Made by a program: the position numbers and the translations under genes. The notes below the pieces were generated by a model. The model saw nothing but the letters and a program-made list of their open reading frames with translations, did no database searches and was not told where the DNA came from. Source: Candidatus Humimonas hydrogenitrophica (GTDB lineage Bacteria; Gemmatimonadota; Gemmatimonadetes; Palauibacterales; Palauibacteraceae). Taken from it: a stretch of DNA of 64,000 nt. The stretch spans positions 1 to 64,000 of the forward strand of contig CANPVD010000053.1 in assembly GCA_947581615.1 (NCBI GenBank), in the 5' to 3' direction. Of this stretch, positions 27,967-37,418 are shown piece by piece; the first letter of the stretch is position 1, and each line of letters starts with the position of its first letter.

Positions 27967-28995
27967 TCACGTGCCGGACCCGCCATCGCCGTCCGGCTCG
28001 TCTTCGGCGACGCGGCGGCGGGCCCGACGGGCGATCTCCGCCTTGTCCAGGTGGCTCTCGATCTCCTCGGCCGAACCCTCGCCCTCGTCGAGCCGGCGGA
28101 ACGGCTCCGCCGCACCCGCCGACAGCTCCGGCGTGCCACCCTCGGCCAGCGCCCGCGGCGAGGCCTCCGCCTCGGTTTCCGACGCGTCCGCGGCGCCGCC
28201 CTCCTCCCCCGGAGCCCGGGCCGACCCGGACCGCGTTCCGAACAGTCCCTGAAGAGGCCCCGAGAAGAGGTTGATGGGCATGGGGAACAGCGTGGTGGAG
28301 TTGTTCTCTGCCGCGATCTCGGAGGCCGTCTGCAGGAAGCGCAGCTGCAGGGACGCGGGCTCCTGGCTGAGGAGGCCCGCGGCGTCCCGGAGCTTGATCG
28401 CGGCCTGGAACTCGCCCTCGGCGCTGATGACCTTGGCCCTCCGCTCCCGCTCCGCCTCCGCCTGCCGGGCCATGGCCCGCTTCATCTCCTGGGGCAGGTC
28501 GACGTCCTTGACCTCGACGCCGGTGACCTCGATCCCCCAGGGATCCGTGCCCTGGTCGATGATCTCGCGCAGGATCTCGTTGAACTTCTCGCGCTCGGCC
28601 AGCAGATGGTCGAGGTCCGCCTGTCCGATGACCGACCGCAGCGTGGTCTGCGCGAGCTGCGACGTGGCGAACAGGTAATCCTCGATCTCCAGGATGGCCC
28701 TGAGAGGGTCGTTGACCCGGAAGTAGAGGACCGCGTTCACCTTCACCGACACGTTGTCGCGGGTGATGACGTCCTGGGGCGGAATGTCCATGGCGATCAC
28801 GCGCAGGCTCACCCGCTCCATGCGCTCGACCGCGAACGGGACCAGGAAGATGAGGCCCGGACCGCGGATCGGCCGCACGCGGCCCAGTCGGAAGACGACC
28901 GCTCGCTCGTATTCCTTCAGAACGCGCAGGCTGGTGGCCACCGCCAGTGCGCCGCCGAAGGCGATGATCGCGTACAGGATCTCCATGGCGTCCAT
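27967..28995 (-). CDS. SPFH/band 7 (stomatin/slipin-like) membrane protein
   Basis: One N-terminal membrane segment (about residues 4-22) anchors an SPFH domain: [46 protein letters not shown] and [23 protein letters not shown] are typical slipin/QmcA blocks. A coiled-coil follows ([26 protein letters not shown] is part of it), then an acidic Ala/Glu-rich tail of about 90 residues. Such proteins form oligomers in membrane microdomains. Bacterial slipins are usually next to an NfeD-type protein; none is seen here. Start choice among GTG 28998, ATG 28995 and ATG 28986 is uncertain because no clear ribosome site is present. Confidence 0.88.
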   Translation of the reverse strand: MDAMEILYAIIAFGGALAVATSLRVLKEYERAVVFRLGRVRPIRGPGLIFLVPFAVERMERVSLRVIAMDIPPQDVITRDNVSVKVNAVLYFRVNDPLRAILEIEDYLFATSQLAQTTLRSVIGQADLDHLLAEREKFNEILREIIDQGTDPWGIEVTGVEVKDVDLPQEMKRAMARQAEAERERRAKVISAEGEFQAAIKLRDAAGLLSQEPASLQLRFLQTASEIAAENNSTTLFPMPINLFSGPLQGLFGTRSGSARAPGEEGGAADASETEAEASPRALAEGGTPELSAGAAEPFRRLDEGEGSAEEIESHLDKAEIARRARRRVAEDEPDGDGGSGT

Positions 28996-29077
28996 CACCG
29001 AAGGTTGGGGGCGGAGAGGCTCCTCGACCCCTCAACAGTAGCACGGTCGGGGATCCCTCCACAAAGAAGGCGACCCG

Positions 29078-31777
29078 GTGGCGGAGACGACCCCGGTTCG
29101 ACAAGCTACGTCCCGTAGCGACCCGAGCCCCTCACCACGCACCCCCCGGAGGACGGACAGCTTGATCGGGCACAACGTCGAGCGGGAGGATCCAGGCGCA
29201 GGACCGGAGGCCGGGCCCGAGCCCGAGGCCCAGCGGCGGCTGCTGCACCGCCTGCAGCCCGTCCTCGGACTCGTACTGTTCTCCCTGGCCTTGTGGGTGC
29301 TGTACCGGGAGCTCCGGCACTACCGGCCCGGAGACATCGCCCGCAGCCTTCAGACCCTGCCCTCCGGGCGGGTGATCCTGGCCCTCCTGTTCACGATCCT
29401 CAACTTTTTCCTGCTCAGCGTCTACGACTACCTGGGAGTGCGCTACGCCGGGAGGAAGCTGGCCTACCGGCGCGCCGCGGCGGCCTCCTTCGTGGGCTTC
29501 GCGTTCAGCCAGAGCCTGGGATTCCCCCTGCTCACGGGCGCGCCGGCGCGCTACCGACTGTACTCGTCGTGGGGGCTCTCGGCCGTCGAGATCTCGCAGG
29601 TGATCGCGTTCTACTCGGTCACCTTCTGGCTCGGTGTCGGTCTCATCGGCGGAGCCCTCCTGGCGGCCGGATCCGGGCTCCTGCCGCCTCCGCTCGGGGG
29701 CGCCCTCGGCCGCTTCATCGGCGCCGCCGTGCTGCTGGTGGTGGCGGCCTACTTCGCCTGGACGCTGCGCGGGCGGCCCGTCCTCTCGGTGCGCGACTGG
29801 GAGTTTCCCCCTCCTGCGGCGCGCCTGTCGGTCGTGCAGCTCCTCGTCTCCCCGCTGGACTGGTCGCTGGCGGCAGCCGTGCTGTGGGTCCTCATGCCTC
29901 CGGGTCTCGGACTCTCGTACCCGGCGTTCCTGTCCATCTTCGTGGCCGCCCAGGTGGTCGGGCTGGCCAGCCACGTCCCGGGGGGACTGGGGGTGTTCGA
30001 GGCCACCCTGATCCTCCTGCTCCCGGGTCACGGGCTCCACGCCGCGGTGCTGGGGGCGCTGGTGGCGTTTCGCGGTGTCTACTACCTCCTCCCCTTGCTG
30101 GTGGCCTCGGTGGTGTACGGAGGCCTCGAGCTGCGGACGCACCGGGCCTACGTGGCCCGGTTGGGGGGCATGGTCGGTCGGTGGACCCTTTCCCTGGCAC
30201 CGTACGTCCTGGCGGTCGCCACCTTCGTGGCCGGCGCGGTCCTCCTCCTGTCGGGGGCCACGCCCTCCATGGTGGGGCGGATCGCCTCCCTCGGACGCCT
30301 GCTTCCCCTCCCGCTCATCGAGGCCTCGCACTTCCTGGCGAGCGTGGCGGGTGCCGCCCTCCTCGTGCTGGGCTGGGGACTGTGGCGAAGGCTCGACTCG
30401 GCCTGGCACCTGACCGTCCCCCTGCTGGTGGCCGGGATCGTGTTCTCCCTGCTCAAGGGGCTGGACTGGGAGGAGGCCAGCTTCCTGTTCGTGCTGCTGG
30501 CCGTGCTCGTCCCGGCCCGTGGCCGGTTCTACCGCGAGGGCTCGCTGCTCGGCGAGGCCTTCTCCCCCGGCTGGATCGCGGCCGTCGGCATCGTCCTGCT
30601 CACCTCGGTGTGGCTGGGACTGTTCTCGTACCGGCACGTGGAGTTCAACTCGAGCCTCTGGTGGCGCTTCGCCCTGCGTGGCGACGCGCCCCGCTTCCTG
30701 CGCGCCACGGTGGGGGCGGTCGGGGTCACCCTGATCGTGGCCATCCTGAGGCTCGTGCGGCCGGCGAGCGCGCGACCGAGGCTGCCCGAGGCCGGCGAGA
30801 TGGAGCGGGCCGAGGAGATCGTGGCCACCTCGCCGGTCGCCGCCGCGAACCTGGCCTTCCTGGGAGACAAGGCGTTCCTGTTCAGCGAAGCAGGCGACGC
30901 CTTCCTCATGTACGGGGCCGAGGGCCGCAGCCGCGTCGCCCTCGGGGACCCGGTCGGTCCGACCGAGCGCTGGCCGGAGCTCGTGTGGCGGTTCCGGGAG
31001 ATGGCCGACCGGTTCGACGACTGGCCGGTGTTCTACCAGATCTCGCCCCGGCGCCTGCCTCTCTACCTGGACATGGGCCTCACCCTTCTCAAGCTGGGCG
31101 AGGAAGCGCGCGTCCCGCTGGAGGAGTTCTCCCTGGAAGGCGGCTCGCGGCGCGGTCTGCGGCGGACCATCGGCAAGGCGGAGAAGGAAGGATGCTCCTT
31201 CGAGATTCGGCCGCCGGCGGACGTTGCGTCGCTGCTCCCGGAGCTGCGCGAGGTCTCGGACGCCTGGCTCGAGGGCAAGGCGACCCGGGAGAAGCGCTTC
31301 TCGATGGGGCGCTTCGACGACGCGTACCTGACCCGCTTCCCGGCCGGTCTCGTCCGCCGCGAGGGACGCGTCGTGGCGTTCTCCAACCTGTGGACCTCCG
31401 CGGAGCGGACCGAGATCTCGCCCGACCTCATGCGACAACTCCCCGACGCGCCGGCGAGCGTCATGGAGTACCTGTTCGTCGAGCTCATGTTGTGGAGCCG
31501 GGAGGAAGGCTACCGCTGGTTCAACCTGGGCATGGCTCCGCTCTCGGGGCTGGAGAACCGGCCGCTGGCGTCGGCCTGGAACCGGATCGGCTCGCTGATC
31601 TACCGGTTCGGGGACCATTTCTACAGCTTCCAGGGGCTCCGGCAATACAAGGACAAGTTCGGCCCCGTGTGGGAGCCGCGCTACCTGGCGTCCCCGGGCG
31701 GGTTCGCCCTGCCCCGGATTCTCACCAACGTCTCGAGCCTCGTGTCCGGGGGCCTGGCGGGGGCGTTCACCCGCTAG
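29078..31777 (+). CDS. mprF: MprF-like aminoacyl-phosphatidylglycerol synthase/flippase
   Basis: Inner-membrane protein of 899 residues. An N-terminal flippase-type region with about 14 helices (residues about 50-560) includes the VPGGLGVFEATLILLLPGH segment. A cytoplasmic C-terminal DUF2156/GNAT-fold domain (about 570-890) has DPVGP, RRGLRRTIGKAEKEG, WFNLGMAPLSGLENRP and FQGLRQYKDKFGPVWEPRYL. MprF adds lysine or alanine from charged tRNA to phosphatidylglycerol and flips the product, lowering surface negative charge and sensitivity to cationic peptides. The GTG start has AAGAAGG 7 bases upstream. It is divergent from the SPFH gene. Confidence 0.9.
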   Translation: MAETTPVRQATSRSDPSPSPRTPRRTDSLIGHNVEREDPGAGPEAGPEPEAQRRLLHRLQPVLGLVLFSLALWVLYRELRHYRPGDIARSLQTLPSGRVILALLFTILNFFLLSVYDYLGVRYAGRKLAYRRAAAASFVGFAFSQSLGFPLLTGAPARYRLYSSWGLSAVEISQVIAFYSVTFWLGVGLIGGALLAAGSGLLPPPLGGALGRFIGAAVLLVVAAYFAWTLRGRPVLSVRDWEFPPPAARLSVVQLLVSPLDWSLAAAVLWVLMPPGLGLSYPAFLSIFVAAQVVGLASHVPGGLGVFEATLILLLPGHGLHAAVLGALVAFRGVYYLLPLLVASVVYGGLELRTHRAYVARLGGMVGRWTLSLAPYVLAVATFVAGAVLLLSGATPSMVGRIASLGRLLPLPLIEASHFLASVAGAALLVLGWGLWRRLDSAWHLTVPLLVAGIVFSLLKGLDWEEASFLFVLLAVLVPARGRFYREGSLLGEAFSPGWIAAVGIVLLTSVWLGLFSYRHVEFNSSLWWRFALRGDAPRFLRATVGAVGVTLIVAILRLVRPASARPRLPEAGEMERAEEIVATSPVAAANLAFLGDKAFLFSEAGDAFLMYGAEGRSRVALGDPVGPTERWPELVWRFREMADRFDDWPVFYQISPRRLPLYLDMGLTLLKLGEEARVPLEEFSLEGGSRRGLRRTIGKAEKEGCSFEIRPPADVASLLPELREVSDAWLEGKATREKRFSMGRFDDAYLTRFPAGLVRREGRVVAFSNLWTSAERTEISPDLMRQLPDAPASVMEYLFVELMLWSREEGYRWFNLGMAPLSGLENRPLASAWNRIGSLIYRFGDHFYSFQGLRQYKDKFGPVWEPRYLASPGGFALPRILTNVSSLVSGGLAGAFTR

Positions 31778-31787
31778 ATGCGCCCGG

Positions 31788-33458
31788 TCACTTCTTCAGC
31801 ACGTCCAGCAGCCCGCTCCTCAGCGACTTCCACACATAGGCGAAGAACGTCTCCCCGGGCTGGCGGGTGCGGTCGACCCGGCCCACGCGCGGCTCGCGGT
31901 CCGCCGGCTCGGGGTTGGCGTCCCATACCCTCCGCTCGAGCACGACGGTGCCGATCCGGTCGAAGAGGCCCGGCGGCCCCTGGCCCGGCTCGGCCCTCCG
32001 CAGCGACAGGTCCCGGTAGAGGGCCCACACGCGGCCCGAGGCCCTCCGGCCGTCCAGCCGGAGGTCGAAGCCGACCGTGTCGATGGCGCCGCCCGTGACG
32101 CCGATTCCGGCGAGTGGAGCCGTCGCCGAATCCAGGGCGGCGGCCGGCAGCGACCCGAGGCCGCCGGTCAGCCTCGCCGCCAGGGAGTCCGCCGAGAGGT
32201 CGGCCGTCATCTGGGCCTGCAGGCGTCCCCTCCCGAAGAGCTCCGCCCGCATCCGGAGCACCGCCCGTGCGGAACCGTTCCCGGTGGCCTCGGACCGGGC
32301 CTGGCGGAGGAGCCTCGCCCTCGCGTTCGACAGGCCCAGCAGTCGAGCGCTGGCCCGATCGAAGCGCACGACGCCCCGGGGACCGCCGCCGGGTGGCGTC
32401 TCCGCGTAGATCACAGTGGCGTTTTCGACCGTCCCGGTGTCGAGCGCCAGCGGCACGCCTGCGCCCGCCACCCAGTCCGTGGGCATGCCCGGAGACGCCG
32501 AGTCCGCGGCCGCGGGAACCGTCTTGTCGTCCCAGATGGACAGCCGCGCCGAGTCCGTTCCGAGGTAGCCCGCCATGAAGCCGTGGTGGGACACCAGCCG
32601 CCCGAAATCCGCGTGCCGGAGCCGCACCCCGCGTGCGGCCAGGTCGACGTATTCCTCGCGGTGCCGGAGGCGCCCCACGAACTCCGAAGGCCCCACCGTG
32701 GGGTGCCACCGGAGCGCGCCGAGGCCGAGGGTCGAGTCCCGGGTCGAGAGGCCGAGACTGTCCATCTCGAGGACGTAGAGTCCGTCGGCGGTCACGTGCC
32801 GGTAGCTCGGCAGATCGACCCGCACGTCGCGGCTGAACAGCACCCGATCGCCCCCGGCCGGGCGGCCGGGCCCCGTCCGGAGGTCCTCCAGGGTCACGCT
32901 CAGGCCCTGCACCGAGTCGGCCGTCGATCCATCGTCCGCGGCCAACACGAGGTCCGCGTGCGTCACCCTCACCCGGCCGACGTCGAGCGCCGGGAGCGCG
33001 TTCCCGAGGCGTTCCTCGGGCGGGACCCTCGAGCCGGCCCGCGACTCGGCGCGAGTGAGCGCGTGGGTCCGGACCCGGACGCGGACGCTGTCGATGGCGA
33101 GCCCGGACATGGACAGCGACCGCCCCCGGAGCAGCGACAGCCGGTCCAGGCCCCGCATCCGAAGGCGAGCCACTCGCACGTCGGGACCCACGCCGCCCGG
33201 CTCCGAATCCGCCGTCACGCGGCGCACCCGCAAGCCGTCCACCTCCAAAGAGCCCCGCAGGAAGCTGAAGCCCACGTCTCGGATCCGGACCTCGAAGCGC
33301 GGACCAAGGCGATGGCCCAGCCGGCCGGCGACGAAGTCCGCATCCACCACGTGGTGGGCCACGAACTCGGCCGCGACCAGCGCCGACACGGCGGCCACCA
33401 CGGTCCAGGTGAGGGCCTTGCGCCACGACGTCGAGCCGCGCCGCCGCTTCATCCTCAT
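31788..33458 (-). CDS. AsmA/DUF748-like membrane-anchored envelope protein (hypothetical)
   Basis: Protein of 556 residues with a single N-terminal membrane segment (about residues 13-33) followed by a long beta-rich periplasmic region. The opening of that region, GPRFEVRIRDVGFSFLRGSL followed by EVDGLRVRRV, has the repeated alternating pattern of AsmA/TamB/DUF748 proteins, which help move phospholipids or assemble the envelope. I do not recognise a catalytic motif. The ATG at 33458 overlaps the stop of the COG3014-like gene as ATGA and has GGAAGG just upstream, so it is chosen over the ATG 7 codons earlier. It is the last gene of the LpoB-like lipoprotein cluster and converges on mprF. Confidence 0.65.
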   Translation of the reverse strand: MRMKRRRGSTSWRKALTWTVVAAVSALVAAEFVAHHVVDADFVAGRLGHRLGPRFEVRIRDVGFSFLRGSLEVDGLRVRRVTADSEPGGVGPDVRVARLRMRGLDRLSLLRGRSLSMSGLAIDSVRVRVRTHALTRAESRAGSRVPPEERLGNALPALDVGRVRVTHADLVLAADDGSTADSVQGLSVTLEDLRTGPGRPAGGDRVLFSRDVRVDLPSYRHVTADGLYVLEMDSLGLSTRDSTLGLGALRWHPTVGPSEFVGRLRHREEYVDLAARGVRLRHADFGRLVSHHGFMAGYLGTDSARLSIWDDKTVPAAADSASPGMPTDWVAGAGVPLALDTGTVENATVIYAETPPGGGPRGVVRFDRASARLLGLSNARARLLRQARSEATGNGSARAVLRMRAELFGRGRLQAQMTADLSADSLAARLTGGLGSLPAAALDSATAPLAGIGVTGGAIDTVGFDLRLDGRRASGRVWALYRDLSLRRAEPGQGPPGLFDRIGTVVLERRVWDANPEPADREPRVGRVDRTRQPGETFFAYVWKSLRSGLLDVLKK

Positions 33459-34957
33459 CGCGCCCTTCCCCCTTCCCATATCCGCACGGGCACGACGACG
33501 ACCCGACCCGCCTCGACGTGCACGACCCCGAGGTCCAGCGAGCGTGGACGCGGTCGTCCGGGCTCGAGGACTTCCAGATGGAGACGATGGCGGCCCGCCG
33601 GGACCCGGACGCGCACCAGACGCACCCGGGCGGGCAGGAGATCGAGCCCGCGCGTGTCCGCCTGTTCGAGGAGCGCGCTGGTCACGTTCGCCGCCAGGCC
33701 GACGATCTCGCCCAGCGTCTCATCCTTCCTGGAGGCCGTCTTCTTGACCGCCTCCACCGCCACGCGCTTGGCCACGGCCCTGACCAGGGTGCGGGCGAGG
33801 ATGCCGGGAGCCTGTCGGGCGAAGTCGCTGCGCACGGCGGTCGACACGTCGGCGACCCCCAGCTCCGTGGCGATCAGCGAGTCCGAGCCCACGCCGGGCG
33901 CCAGGAGACGGATCCGCGCGTCGGGGACGCGGCCCGCCGCGTACGTGGGCCAGGCCACCCGCAGAAGGTAGGGGTCGCTCCCCTCCCCGTGTCCCGGACC
34001 GGGGCCGTCGGAGACCGGCACCAGACCAAGAGACCGACGGGCTACGTCGTCGGCCACCGTCTCGCCGCGGCGGCGGGCGGAGACGTCCCCGGAGGCCGCG
34101 GTACGCAGCGCGGTGAGCTCTCCCGGCCACAGGAGGAGCGTCAGGGAGCGCTCGACCCGGTGCGCCACGAATCCGCGCTCCAGCACGACGACGACCGTAC
34201 CCTCATCGACGCTCGGCCGTGTGCCCTCGCCCACCGGCGCCGGTCGGGCCTCCGCGGCCGGTACGGGGGTGGAGCCTTCGTCCCGCGTCGTGTCCCCGGC
34301 CGCCCGCCTCGCCAGTCGATAGGAGACCGCGGCCTCTCCGGATCGGCCGGCCGCCTCGAACACCGTCCCGGCGAAGGCGTGCATGGCCGCCGCCAGGCCC
34401 CGTTCCCCGGGATCCTCGCTCTCGTCCCCGGCCAGCGCCAGGCGCTGCTCGAGCCGGCGGGCCTCGACCGCCGCGTCCTCGTCGTCGCCCGTCGCCAGGT
34501 AGTCCAGGGCCCCGTAGTAGTGGAGGAAGAGGCGGTCGACGAGCGGCGGATCGTAGGCCCTCGTCCTGTCCCCGGTGAAGAAGGAGAGCAGCGTCCGGGA
34601 GAGGCTGCGCGTGTAGCGGTCCTCGGCCAGTTGGCTCGCGGCGCCGAGCGCGGCCCGGCTTCGGTCCGGCATCCCGGCGTAGTGCGCCAGGATCCCCTCG
34701 TACTCCAGCCGCAGCAGGTCGTCGCCGGCGTCGGCCCGATCCGGACCCGCCAGCGCCAGCGCCGAGTCGAAGCGACCCGCCACCAGCTCGTCTCGGACGC
34801 TTTGATCCCACCTCGACAGGCCGGAGGGCGCGCGGTCGAAGGGGCGCAGCAGGGCCGCGCACCCCGACAGCGCCAGGCAGGCGAGGAGGCCCGGGAGCGC
34901 GACGCCGCCCCGGATCCTCGCGGAGCGCCGGGGGCGGGGCCGGAGCCCGCCCGTCAC
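33455..34957 (-). CDS. COG3014-like lipoprotein
   Basis: Exported lipoprotein of about 500 residues: the lipobox LACLALSGC places the acylated Cys near residue 33 if the GTG at 34957 is used. The N-terminal half is helical and TPR-like (LEYEGILAHYAGM, LFLHYYGALDYLATGDDEDAAVEARRL). The C-terminal half is beta-rich, and VVVVLERGFVAHRVE and LVRAVAKRVAVEAVKK resemble COG3014 lipoproteins. In other bacteria that family is encoded beside LpoB-like and GNA1162-type lipoproteins, as it partly is here. It starts 7 bases after the preceding gene and overlaps the following one by 4 bases. An upstream in-frame ATG at 35020 is possible but would run into the previous gene. Confidence 0.7.
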   Translation of the reverse strand: MTGGLRPRPRRSARIRGGVALPGLLACLALSGCAALLRPFDRAPSGLSRWDQSVRDELVAGRFDSALALAGPDRADAGDDLLRLEYEGILAHYAGMPDRSRAALGAASQLAEDRYTRSLSRTLLSFFTGDRTRAYDPPLVDRLFLHYYGALDYLATGDDEDAAVEARRLEQRLALAGDESEDPGERGLAAAMHAFAGTVFEAAGRSGEAAVSYRLARRAAGDTTRDEGSTPVPAAEARPAPVGEGTRPSVDEGTVVVVLERGFVAHRVERSLTLLLWPGELTALRTAASGDVSARRRGETVADDVARRSLGLVPVSDGPGPGHGEGSDPYLLRVAWPTYAAGRVPDARIRLLAPGVGSDSLIATELGVADVSTAVRSDFARQAPGILARTLVRAVAKRVAVEAVKKTASRKDETLGEIVGLAANVTSALLEQADTRGLDLLPARVRLVRVRVPAGRHRLHLEVLEPGRPRPRSLDLGVVHVEAGRVVVVPVRIWEGGRAR

Positions 34958-34964
34958 GGCCGGA

Positions 34965-35831
34965 CTACGGGTTCCGCTTCTCGAGGACGATGATCCGCTC
35001 ACGCGCCCTGGCGATGGCATCGGCCATCTTCGCCGCCGCGTCGCCGCGCGCCTCGATCTTCTCGAGCTCGAGCTGGTGCAGGAAGAGCTTGTACTGGATC
35101 AGCGCCTCGATGGGGCGAAGCTGCTTGTCGAGCACCGTGGCGATCCGGTAGCCGATCATCGGATCGTCGGGTCGGAGCACGTCGGCCCGGTCGTAGCGGT
35201 TGAGGGCGCCGTCGAGGTCGCCGCTCGCCGCCAGGTCGTCCCCCTCCCGGAGGAGCTGCTCGGCCAGGGCGTCGGCCCGGCCGGCCGTGGTCGCGTCCTC
35301 GGGCTTGCTGACCAGCCGCACGCCCGTGGTCTCGTTGTAGGCGTAGCCAGCCACCCGGCCCTCGTCCAGCCGCACCATGGCCACGTCGGCCACGGCGTCC
35401 GAAGGACCGTGGTCCAGCGAGCGCGGCATCAGCACCACCGCCGGGCCCGAGCGCCGGATGCGCCAGGCCGCCGCGTTCGTGCGCGTGGCCGCCAACACCT
35501 GGGATTCGGACATGCCCAGCGCCAGCTCTCCGCGCACGAGGGCGTCACACACGTCGCCGGAGCAGGTGGCAAGCGCCTCGGCCCGGATGGAGTCGGCGCT
35601 CTCCCGCTCGGCGGCCATCCGCGCGGCCGCCGCCGGATCGGCGGCATCCCGTCCCGACGGGACCTCGACCCGGTCGCCGTTCTCCATGATCGGCTGCTCG
35701 TGGACACGGTGCGTGGCGCACCCGGCCATCCACAGGGAGAACGCCACCCCACCGGCGAGCGCCACGCGCGTGCCCGCTCCCCTCACCCACGGCGAACGGC
35801 GTTCCTCGATCGATCGACCCTGGATGTCCAT
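34965..35831 (-). CDS. TPR-type lipoprotein (hypothetical)
   Basis: Protein of 288 residues with signal peptide and lipobox (FSLWMAGC, Cys near residue 38). After an acidic linker there is an SmpA/BamE-like-looking segment (VRGELALGMSESQVLAATRTNAAAW), then two TPR-like helix pairs (DDLAASGDLDGALNRYDRADV, DPMIGYRIATVLDKQL) and a charged coiled C-terminus. The product is expected in the outer or inner membrane facing the periplasm. It lies between the LpoB-like and COG3014-like genes with spacings of 14 and 7 bases. GGGGAGG precedes the ATG. The specific function is unknown. Confidence 0.72.
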   Translation of the reverse strand: MDIQGRSIEERRSPWVRGAGTRVALAGGVAFSLWMAGCATHRVHEQPIMENGDRVEVPSGRDAADPAAAARMAAERESADSIRAEALATCSGDVCDALVRGELALGMSESQVLAATRTNAAAWRIRRSGPAVVLMPRSLDHGPSDAVADVAMVRLDEGRVAGYAYNETTGVRLVSKPEDATTAGRADALAEQLLREGDDLAASGDLDGALNRYDRADVLRPDDPMIGYRIATVLDKQLRPIEALIQYKLFLHQLELEKIEARGDAAAKMADAIARARERIIVLEKRNP

Positions 35832-35845
35832 GCCGCCTCCCCGCC

Positions 35846-36493
35846 TCAGAACCCGAACCGCTTGCGCTCGATGTACTTCTTGATGCGGTGCTGGCCCGTC
35901 CAGACCTTCACGTTGGATTGGACGTCGATGAGGGTGGCGTCGACCTGGTAATACACGATCTTCTCGCCGCCCTCCTCGTCCTCGATCGACTGGATCTGCC
36001 CCTGGAGCATATAGTTGGCGCCGAGCTCCTGGGCGGTGCGCGCGCGTGTGTCGGCGCGGGCGTTGTCCTGCTGGTCCTTGCGCTCCGCGCGGACCTCCTG
36101 CCGTTCCTCCGGACTGGCGACGACACGCACCTGGCCCGAGGAGACGAACGCCCGCTCCAGGTCGTTCACGAACGTCGAAACGGGAATGTGCTCGTAGCTG
36201 TCGTTGCGGAAGCCGCCCACGATGACGGTGGGCGGATTCCCGCCATGGTCACTCGCGTAGCGCTCGGCCCACCCATCCCCGAGGCTCTGCTCGATCAGCG
36301 CCTTCGCCACCAGACGTGAATCGGTGTCGTTCCAGCGGCCGGAAAGGTCGGTCACCGAGTTCGGGTCGATGCGCGACACGTGCTTGGGAGCGCACCCCGG
36401 CAGGACTCCGATGAGCCCCGCCACCACGAGGACCGTCATCCGACCGGCGATACTCCCCCGGTCGCCCACTCGAACCCGGTCCTGTGCGACCAT
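35846..36493 (-). CDS. LpoB-like penicillin-binding-protein activator lipoprotein
   Basis: Lipoprotein of 215 residues with a signal sequence and lipobox (VLPGCAPK). The mature part matches the LpoB/COG3417 pattern: DLSGRWNDTDSRLVAKALIEQ, PTVIVGGFRNDSYEHIP, FVNDLERAFVSSGQVRVV, ANYMLQGQIQSIEDEEGG and VYYQVDATLIDVQSNVKVWTG. In enterobacteria LpoB reaches through peptidoglycan to activate PBP1b; in many other phyla homologues occur with COG3014 lipoproteins and their role is less clear. A GGGAGGGG site directly precedes the ATG at 36493, deciding the start. It is the first gene of the four-gene envelope cluster running down to 31788. Confidence 0.82.
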   Translation of the reverse strand: MVAQDRVRVGDRGSIAGRMTVLVVAGLIGVLPGCAPKHVSRIDPNSVTDLSGRWNDTDSRLVAKALIEQSLGDGWAERYASDHGGNPPTVIVGGFRNDSYEHIPVSTFVNDLERAFVSSGQVRVVASPEERQEVRAERKDQQDNARADTRARTAQELGANYMLQGQIQSIEDEEGGEKIVYYQVDATLIDVQSNVKVWTGQHRIKKYIERKRFGF

Positions 36494-36551
36494 GGCTCCC
36501 CTCCCGTTACTGGTTCGATCCGTTCGTAAGACGATCATGGCGCCCGTGATG

Positions 36552-37205
36552 TCACCGCCGCTCGATCGCGAAGTCCGCCACCCGGACATCCAGGTGGTGG
36601 TTGATGCGGAGCCCGACGATGCCGTCCGTCCGCAGCCCGTGCGCGCGGGCGAGGCCGGCCACCCTCGTGCCGTTCGCGAGGAAGTGCACCGAGTCCGCGT
36701 CGGCGCGGATCTCGAGCGCGTTCGTGGCTTTCCCGTCCGCGTCCGCCGCCCGCACGGCCTTCGAGGCCTTCCAGCCGCCCAGGAGGTCGTGCGTCTCGCC
36801 GCCCGCCCGGTGCTTGACCAGGAAGCGGCCGTCGCCCCGGACCAGAAAGTAGAGATAGTCCTGGTCGGCGCCGCCCAGGTCCCGTCCCCCCACCAGGAGC
36901 CCGTAGCCCTCCGGGCGGGAGGGCGCCCGGAGCTGGGCGAAGGTCGCCCGTGCGGCGAAGGCTCCCGACGCCGAGTCGGCCGGCCGCCAGAAGATGGCCG
37001 CGATGCGGGTGGTGACGTGGGCGCCCTCGCCCGCGGGCTCGAAGCGGACGCCCTGGATGGAGGCGGCTGGATCGTCGAGCCTGGCGCGCCACGCGGTGGA
37101 CCCGGAGGCGTCGGGGGGCACGGGGACGGCCGCGGCCTGCTGGGCCAGGACGGCGACGGGCAGCGCGGACAGGAGCCATACGGCCGAAAGGGCACGCATC
37201 AGCAT
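36552..37205 (-). CDS. secreted LamG/concanavalin-like domain protein (hypothetical)
   Basis: Exported protein of 217 residues with a signal peptide (MLMRALSAVWLLSALPVAVLA, cleaved before QQAAA). The rest is a single beta-sandwich-like domain, with GYGLLVGGRDLGGADQDYLY, FLVRGDGRFLVKHRAGGE and IRADADSVHFLANGTRVAGL. This pattern resembles the family-16/DUF1080 or LamG-type sugar-binding folds that end in a statement about refractive strands (VGLRINHHLDVRVADFAIERR as the last strands). No catalytic residues can be named. GGAGG 7 bases upstream fixes the ATG. It is 58 bases upstream of the LpoB-like gene on the same strand. Confidence 0.65.
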   Translation of the reverse strand: MLMRALSAVWLLSALPVAVLAQQAAAVPVPPDASGSTAWRARLDDPAASIQGVRFEPAGEGAHVTTRIAAIFWRPADSASGAFAARATFAQLRAPSRPEGYGLLVGGRDLGGADQDYLYFLVRGDGRFLVKHRAGGETHDLLGGWKASKAVRAADADGKATNALEIRADADSVHFLANGTRVAGLARAHGLRTDGIVGLRINHHLDVRVADFAIERR

Positions 37206-37418
37206 GGAAGCCTCCGGGAGCCGTGCAGGACAGGGGCGGGACGTACACGCCACGCTCTGGACCGCGGGCCACCCTCACCCGCACGCCGGCAAGATAACGA
37301 TTCGGGACCCGGATCACACGCGACGCTGGACCGCCGGCGCCCGCGTTCCGAGATTGAGCCTTCGACCACACGGGAGCCCGCGGTCACATGGCCGCTCGAC
37401 CTACCGGGAGGAAGTAGC

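Noticed and set aside
29132-31645. Long open frame antisense to mprF
   Set aside because: Composition rich in Gln, Gly, Arg and His with no family motif; it mirrors codon bias of the real gene.
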